From NCBI GenBank assembly GCA_020632885.1, contig JACKEQ010000080.1:1-10489 (forward strand): 10,489 bases of DNA, read 5' to 3'. Every line of letters starts with the position of its first letter. Position 1 is the first letter of the stretch. Shown piece after piece: positions 6,497-10,489 of this stretch. The position numbers and the translations under genes were made by a program. This DNA is from Alphaproteobacteria bacterium (GTDB taxonomy: Bacteria; Myxococcota_A; UBA796; GCA-2862545). Under the pieces are notes generated by a model. It was not told the DNA's origin and ran no database searches. It saw only the letters and a list, made by a program, of their open reading frames with translations.

Positions 6497-6695
6497 GGCG
6501 TTCCTCGGGTCGCGGGCCGGCTGAGAGACCGACCCGGGTGGTGAAGCATACTGCTTTGGCGGACGACGAGGGACAACCGCGGGGCGGTCATCTTCCCGTC
6601 AAGGCTCACGACACGACGTGGGGGGGCCGGTTCCCCGGGTTTCGTCAACTCCTCGTCAACCGGTGGGTGGGGGCGGGTTCGCGCGGCTGCCGGGA
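6497..6695. promoter_or_regulatory. intergenic region upstream of the CglF-like gene, with tandem TCGTCA boxes
   Basis: TCGTCAAC occurs at 6642-6649 and again at 6653-6660, exactly 11 bp apart (on the minus strand, two GTTGACGA boxes). They lie about 145-165 bp upstream of the ATG at 6496 and just after the stop of the second AgmX gene. A loose -10-like TATGCT lies at 6545-6550 on the minus strand with no well-placed -35. No strong terminator hairpin is visible for the second AgmX gene, so some read-through from it is possible. Confidence 0.4.
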
Positions 6696-7985
6696 TCAGC
6701 CCGGCGCGAACAGGAAGGGGTAGGACACGATGGCCATCCCGCCGCCGCGTGGGGCGGGGAAGCTCATGCGGCGGAACTGGGTGGTGATGCAGGATCCCAC
6801 CGCCGCATCGGCGATCGAGGAGCTCTTCACCTCGGCCTTGGAGACGCTGCCGTCCTTCGCGACGACGAACTTCACCACGACCTTCCCGCCGAGCGTGGGG
6901 TCCTGCTGGAGACGGCGCTGGTAGCAGTACCGGATGGACGCGAGGTGGCTCTTGACGACCCGATCGATCTCCGAGCGCTCGAGGTTCCCGATCAGGATGG
7001 GCTCACCGGCGACTCCGCCTCCGATCCGGCCCCGACCCTTGGTGCCTCCGATGCCGGGACCGCCGTAGGCGAAGCCGGGGCGGCCACCCGGCCCGCCGGG
7101 ACCTCCGATGTCGCCGATCCCTCCGACACCCCCGCCGCCACCGAGGCTGTTCCCGCGACCTGCGAGGCTCCCGATGGCGGGTCCACGGCCGAAGGCGGAG
7201 GCCTGGAGGCTGTCGGCGGCTGCCGTGAGGTCGAGGTCGGCGCTGAGGTCACCGAGCAGGCCAGGGGACGCGAACAGCCCGGCGGACTGGGCGATCTCGC
7301 GGTCGGTGCGCGGTCCGGAGGCCGTGCTGGGTGCGGGCGTCGACGAGGGCGCGCCGCCTCCACCCCCATCGGTGGTCGGCGTTGTCGTGGGCGCGGGCGG
7401 CGGGGGTGTGGGGATCTGGATCGCCACCTCGGCGACGCGCTCACCGATCTCGTCGATCGAGATCTCCGGCCTCGGCGGAGCGAAGCTCACAGCGAGCCCG
7501 AACATGGCCGCCGCCATCCCGAGGGTGGAGAGGGTCCCGAGCAGCGGGAAGTCCGGGGCCGTCGCCTTGCGGACGGGTGCGGGGGGGGCCTCGACGATAC
7601 GGGCGTGCACGCTGACGTCGCCGCGGGTGAGGACGAGCTCGCCCGTGACCGGGATCTCGCCGTCGGCGGGCGCACCGTCGAGGGTGGCGGTCCATCCGGG
7701 CGGGACGTCGCAGGTCCAGCTCTCGCCGTCGTGGGCGAACAGCGCGTGATCGTCGAGGTCGCTGCCCTGGAGGTCGGTCAGGGGCTCCGCGGAGACGTCG
7801 GACCACACGGGCGGGAGCCAGGGGAGGACGTGGCGGAGGCCCGAGGGCACGTGGCCCATGTCGACACCCAGGAACGTCCACCTCCACCCCACGCGGCTGC
7901 CGAGGCGGACGGTGCCGTCGCGGTGGTGACCGGCGGTGAGCGTGGTGTCGAAGTAGCGCTGGTGGACTTCGAGGGCGGTGCGCAT
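6696..7985 (-). CDS. second AgmX/PglI C-terminal domain protein, no FHA domain
   Basis: The product is 429 residues from the ATG at 7985, preferred over the GTG at 8003 because GGAG lies 6 bases upstream of it and nothing precedes the GTG. It is a shortened paralogue of the FHA-AgmX protein. The N-terminal cytoplasmic domain (about 1-135) keeps GWRWTFLGVDMGHVP and VLPWLPPVWSDV. One TM helix spans about 146-169, followed by APPRPEISIDEI, a Pro/Thr linker, TDREIAQSAGL (compare KDREIAENAGL in the paralogue), a glycine-rich stretch (about 275-328) and the C-terminal domain (about 335-429) with IRYCYQRRL, KFVVAKDGSVSKAE, SCITTQF and VSYPFLF. Both conserved Cys are present (354, 398). It lacks the roughly 190-residue FHA-plus-linker region, and its periplasmic arm is Pro/Thr/Gly-based instead of Lys/Glu-rich. 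It probably works with the FHA paralogue, or in place of it, in the same envelope complex. Confidence 0.87.
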   Translation of the reverse strand: MRTALEVHQRYFDTTLTAGHHRDGTVRLGSRVGWRWTFLGVDMGHVPSGLRHVLPWLPPVWSDVSAEPLTDLQGSDLDDHALFAHDGESWTCDVPPGWTATLDGAPADGEIPVTGELVLTRGDVSVHARIVEAPPAPVRKATAPDFPLLGTLSTLGMAAAMFGLAVSFAPPRPEISIDEIGERVAEVAIQIPTPPPPAPTTTPTTDGGGGGAPSSTPAPSTASGPRTDREIAQSAGLFASPGLLGDLSADLDLTAAADSLQASAFGRGPAIGSLAGRGNSLGGGGGVGGIGDIGGPGGPGGRPGFAYGGPGIGGTKGRGRIGGGVAGEPILIGNLERSEIDRVVKSHLASIRYCYQRRLQQDPTLGGKVVVKFVVAKDGSVSKAEVKSSSIADAAVGSCITTQFRRMSFPAPRGGGMAIVSYPFLFAPG

Positions 7986-8243
7986 GGCGTACTCCAGGTG
8001 CACGTCCGCGGCGCCGGGGATTCGGCGGGTGGACGTCGTCGGGCCCGTTGGCGTGGGCCGTTCGGTGGGTGCATCTGTCTCGACCGCGACCCCGGCATGC
8101 GGTTCGTCAACCGTTCGTCAGCCGGATGTGCGGAGCTGGTGAGGCGGATGTCGAGGGCTGGTCAGCGCGCTGCGTCTGGAACAGTGCTGTGCGGGCGGTG
8201 GACGGTCCGGTCTGGATAGGCTGCGCGCTCTGGAGGAACCGAG
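7986..8243. promoter_or_regulatory. divergent promoter region with tandem 11-bp repeats
   Basis: Two adjacent 11-mers, GTTCGTCAACC (8102-8112) and GTTCGTCAGCC (8113-8123), match at 10 of 11 positions. The same TCGTCA pair with 11-bp spacing occurs at 6642-6660. The site is about 117 bp upstream of the second AgmX gene (-) and about 120 bp upstream of the YceI-like gene (+), so it could serve either. The 11-bp head-to-tail arrangement is typical of OmpR/PhoB-family response regulators. The first unit also forms a small palindrome, CGGTT-CGTC-AACCG. A weak TAGGCT -10-like box lies shortly upstream of the YceI-like gene. No convincing sigma-70 promoter is seen in either direction. Confidence 0.45.
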
Positions 8244-8840
8244 ATGCAGCTCATCGGGCTCATGATTCTGGGTGCGTGCGTAGAGGACGTCAGCAAGGAC
8301 AAGGTGGAGGCGACCGTCGCCGAGGCCCAGAAGGTGGAGGCGCCCGCCCCTGCGGCTGGCGAGGAGATCCCCGTCGTGAAGGGCGAGAGCTCCATCAAGG
8401 CGCTGGGGGCGAAGATCACGGCGACCCACCCGATCGTCTTCCACGCCTTCGAGGGCGGCGTGACGGTCGACGGTGATCGGCTCACCGGGGTGCGGTTCTC
8501 CGTCGACATGACCAGCCTCGAGGCGGACGACCCGCGCCTGACGAAGCACCTCATGAACGAGGACTTCTTCGACGTCCCGAACCACCCGACCGCCACGTTC
8601 CAGTCCACGAGCGTCGAGGTCGATGGCGGCACGGCGAAGGTCCAGGGGAACCTGACGATCCACGGGGTCACGAAGTCCGTCGGCTTCCCGGCGGAGGTCA
8701 CCGTCGCCGAGGGCAAGGTCGTCGCCAAGACCGAGTTCGCCATCGATCGGCACGACTTCGGCGTGAGCTACCCGGGCAAGAAGGACGACCTGATCCAGGA
8801 CAAGGTCGTGCTCACGGTGGACCTCTCCGCCCACCGCTGA
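8244..8840 (+). CDS. YceI-like domain lipoprotein
   Basis: The product is 198 residues with GGAGGA 6 bases upstream of the ATG. The N-terminus MQLIGLMILGAC is a very short signal ending in an LGAC lipobox, so Cys12 is probably lipidated and the protein anchored in the envelope. A low-complexity Ala/Glu/Pro linker (about 15-45) leads to a YceI-type fold. Family patterns seen in order: FSVDMTSLEADDPRLTKHL, DFFDVPNHPTATFQSTSV, VQGNLTIHGVTKSVGFPAEV, and FAIDRHDFGVSYPGKKDDLIQDKV. YceI proteins form a lipocalin-like barrel that binds isoprenoid or other amphipathic lipids; the ligand here is unknown. The neighbouring transporter starts 25 bp after the stop with no terminator between, so co-transcription is likely, although a functional link to short-chain acid use is not evident. 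Divergent from the AgmX block. Confidence 0.88.
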   Translation: MQLIGLMILGACVEDVSKDKVEATVAEAQKVEAPAPAAGEEIPVVKGESSIKALGAKITATHPIVFHAFEGGVTVDGDRLTGVRFSVDMTSLEADDPRLTKHLMNEDFFDVPNHPTATFQSTSVEVDGGTAKVQGNLTIHGVTKSVGFPAEVTVAEGKVVAKTEFAIDRHDFGVSYPGKKDDLIQDKVVLTVDLSAHR

Positions 8841-8864
8841 TCCCCGGTCAGCGGGTTTGGGGCT

Positions 8865-10166
8865 ATGACGGCGGCCATGGCGCGCTTCATCCCCTCTCCC
8901 ATGGCCTATGCGATCCTGCTCACGCTCCTGGCGTTCGTCGGGAGCCTGCTCGTCGGGAACCTCGGTCCCGGCGAGCTGCTCGACCTCTGGGCGGGTGGCC
9001 GCGGCTTCTGGGCGTTCCTCGCCTTCGCGATGCAGATGACGCTCATCCTGGTCACCGGGACGGTCGTGGCGGAGTCGGACGCGTGCCGTGCCGTCCTCGG
9101 ACGGATCGCGGCCCTGCCGCAGTCGGCGCGTCAGGCGACGGTGCTGGTCAGCGTCGTCGCGTCCTGCACGGCCCTCGTCCACTGGGGGCTCGGGTTGATC
9201 GTGGGGGCTGTGCTCGCCCGTGAGGTCGGCCGGATCGCCAACGAGCGTGGCGTGCCGATGCACTACCCGACGCTCGCGGCGGGCGGGTACAGCGGTCTGC
9301 TCGTCTGGCACGGCGGTCTCTCGGGGTCGGCTCCGCTGAAGGTCACCACGGCGGGGGACCTGACGGAGGTCCTCGGGGCCGAGCTCGCCGCCAAGGTCGG
9401 CACCCTGCCGCTGACGGAGACGCTGTTCTCCGTCCGGAACATGCTCGTGACTGCCGCACTGGTCGTGGTCATCCCCGCCGTGCTCACGCTGCTCGTGCCG
9501 CGCGATCCGGCCGCGTACGTGCGCCCCCCGTCCGATGGGGCCCCCGTCGCTCGAGACCTCGACGTGGGCTCGCCGCTGGACCGTGGGCCGTGGCTCGTCG
9601 TGCCGCTCGTCGCGGTGATGGCGGCCTGGGTCTGGCGCTGGGCGGCGGCCGGGGGGCTCGCGTCGCTGTCTCCCAACGCGCTGAACTTCGTGTTCTTCGG
9701 CGTCGGGCTCGTCCTGGCCGGCAGTCCCACGCGGTACATGCAGCTCGCCCAGCGCGGAGCCACCGCAGCGACCGGGATCCTCGTCCAGTTCCCCCTCTAC
9801 GCCGGCATCAGCGGGCTGCTCGCGGGGAGCGGGCTCGGCGCGTGGCTGGCGTCGTTCGGGACGTCGACCCTCCTCGCGTCGACCTTCCTCTCCGCGGGCC
9901 TGCTGAACCTCTTCGTGCCCTCTGGCGGCGGACAGTGGGGGATCCAGGGACCCATCGCCATGGCCGCCGCGGTGGAGCAGGGCATCGAGCCCGCGCGCAT
10001 CGTGCTCGCGGTGGCCTGGGGCGACCAGTGGACCAACGCCTTCCAGCCGTTCTGGGCCCTCCCGCTGCTCGGGATCACGGGCGCGAGCGCGTCCGACCTG
10101 CTCTCGTGCACGGCGATCGTGGGCGTCGCCGTGGGCGCCGTGCTGTTCCTGGGGGTCGTCCTCTGA
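8865..10166 (+). CDS. atoE: AtoE-type short-chain fatty acid transporter
   Basis: The product is 433 residues, close to E. coli AtoE (about 440). It is very hydrophobic, with roughly ten or more TM helices. Family features include FIPSPMAYAILLTLLAFVGS at the start, LVHWGLGLIVGAVLAREV and YSGLLVWHGGLSGSAPLKV in the middle, and NLFVPSGGGQWGIQGP and VAWGDQWTNAFQPFWALPLLGI toward the end, all typical of TIGR00366-type proteins. The predicted role is import of acetoacetate, butyrate or similar acids across the inner membrane. Two starts are possible, the ATG at 8865 (weak GGGG upstream) or the ATG at 8877; FIPSPMAY follows both. The CoA-transferase gene begins 51 bp downstream, as expected for an ato-like operon where imported acid is activated by CoA transfer. 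The gene symbol follows family similarity; substrate range is inferred. Confidence 0.9.
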   Translation: MTAAMARFIPSPMAYAILLTLLAFVGSLLVGNLGPGELLDLWAGGRGFWAFLAFAMQMTLILVTGTVVAESDACRAVLGRIAALPQSARQATVLVSVVASCTALVHWGLGLIVGAVLAREVGRIANERGVPMHYPTLAAGGYSGLLVWHGGLSGSAPLKVTTAGDLTEVLGAELAAKVGTLPLTETLFSVRNMLVTAALVVVIPAVLTLLVPRDPAAYVRPPSDGAPVARDLDVGSPLDRGPWLVVPLVAVMAAWVWRWAAAGGLASLSPNALNFVFFGVGLVLAGSPTRYMQLAQRGATAATGILVQFPLYAGISGLLAGSGLGAWLASFGTSTLLASTFLSAGLLNLFVPSGGGQWGIQGPIAMAAAVEQGIEPARIVLAVAWGDQWTNAFQPFWALPLLGITGASASDLLSCTAIVGVAVGAVLFLGVVL

Positions 10167-10205
10167 CGGCCCCGGCGGACGAAGCGCGCTAAAGGGCCGC
10201 CAGCC

Positions 10206-10212
10206 AAAGGAG
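10206..10212 (+). promoter_or_regulatory. strong ribosome binding site of the CoA-transferase gene
   Basis: AAAGGAG lies five bases before the ATG at 10218 and fixes that start. No promoter or terminator is apparent in the 51-bp gap from the transporter gene, so translation is probably from a shared transcript. Confidence 0.75.
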
Positions 10213-10217
10213 CGCGT

Positions 10218-10489
10218 ATGGACAAAGTGTATTCGTCCGCGGCCGATGCGGTCCGGGACATCCCGTCGGGTGCGACGTTGATGTGCGGGGGCTTCGGACT
10301 CTGCGGGATCCCCGAGAACCTGATCCTGGCGGTGCGGGACCTCGGCGTGAAGGAGCTCACGTTCGTCTCCAACAACGCGGGCGTGGACGACGCGGGCCTC
10401 GGGCTCCTGCTGCACACGCGGCAGATCCGGAAGATGATCTCGTCGTACGTGGGCGAGAACAAGACGTTCGAGTCGCAGTTCCTCTCGGG
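10218..10489 (+). CDS. scoA: 3-oxoacid CoA-transferase subunit A (5' part)
   Basis: The first 90 codons are present and the gene runs off the window end. The translation starts MDKVYSSAADAVRDIPSGAT and shows the CoA-transferase subunit A signature GGFGLCGIPENL (about residues 24-35), then LTFVSNNAGVDDAGLGLLL and IRKMISSYVGENKTFESQFLSG, all typical of succinyl-CoA:3-ketoacid CoA-transferase (SCOT) alpha subunits. The enzyme transfers CoA from succinyl-CoA or acetyl-CoA to acetoacetate or a related acid, the entry step to thiolase cleavage. The catalytic Glu is in subunit B, expected just downstream beyond the window. Pairing with the AtoE-type transporter supports uptake and activation of ketone bodies or short-chain acids. 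AtoD and PcaI are close relatives, so the exact acid specificity cannot be read from this fragment. Confidence 0.92.
   Translation, partial: MDKVYSSAADAVRDIPSGATLMCGGFGLCGIPENLILAVRDLGVKELTFVSNNAGVDDAGLGLLLHTRQIRKMISSYVGENKTFESQFLS

Noticed and set aside
3460..6544. Plus-strand open frames running through the repeat array (up to 976 codons)
   Set aside because: A 19-bp repeat without stops on this strand is open in all three frames, and the remainder is the antisense of the FHA-AgmX gene with shadow-type composition. No Shine-Dalgarno or domain supports translation.
6641..6660. TTGACG on the minus strand as a sigma-70 -35 box
   Set aside because: No TATAAT-like sequence lies 16-18 bp downstream at this site or at 8102-8123, so the paired repeats are better read as regulator sites.
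10167..10217. Terminator between the transporter and CoA-transferase genes
   Set aside because: Only a short GGCGG/CCGCC pairing with a long loop and no T-run is present.
8118..10415. A 765-codon minus-strand frame opposite the YceI, AtoE and ScoA genes
   Set aside because: It is rich in Arg, Glu, His, Pro and Gly as expected for antisense of high-GC genes, while the plus strand encodes three recognisable families with good ribosome binding sites.

Overview
The window is about 70% G+C and has the gene content of a Myxococcota-type bacterium (formerly Deltaproteobacteria). The main clue is two inner-membrane proteins with AgmX/PglI-type C-terminal domains, an FHA domain on one of them, and neighbours that resemble the CglE and CglF proteins of adventurous gliding motility. 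This placement rests on protein families recalled from memory; no search was run.

Layout. Positions 2-484 (+) hold the 3' end of an unrecognised gene, which converges with 471-1406 (-), a DUF3810-like zinc-peptidase candidate. A hairpin at 1456-1489 separates that from rplC (1501-2160, -), a clear ribosomal protein L3 gene standing alone, without its usual S10-operon neighbours. Next come a CglE-like outer-membrane beta-barrel (2236-2955, -) and a secreted protein with two degenerate AgmX/PglI-like domains (3024-3680, -). The latter has a recognisable promoter with a palindrome touching its -35 box. Directly upstream lies a 17-copy array of an 18-19 bp repeat with an invariant GGTCAGAC core (3759-4062). 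A strong terminator hairpin (4077-4111) follows, then the FHA-TM-AgmX/PglI protein (4130-6163, -), a CglF-like small secreted protein (6224-6496, -), and a second AgmX/PglI protein without FHA (6696-7985, -). The intergenic regions upstream of the CglF-like and second AgmX genes each carry a pair of TCGTCA boxes 11 bp apart.

From 8244 onward genes are on the + strand: a YceI-like lipoprotein (8244-8840), an AtoE-type short-chain fatty acid transporter (8865-10166) and the start of a 3-oxoacid CoA-transferase subunit A (10218 to the window end). Transporter and transferase together suggest acetoacetate or short-chain fatty acid uptake and CoA activation.

The minus-strand block from 2236 to 7985 reads as parts of a trans-envelope machine: FHA sensor in the cytoplasm, single TM anchor, glycine-rich periplasmic arms with TonB-C-like tips, periplasmic partners and an outer-membrane barrel. 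In Myxococcus related proteins serve gliding (Glt) or sporulation (Nfs). No motor genes (AglR/Q/S, TolQ/R-like) are in this window, so the function here is open.
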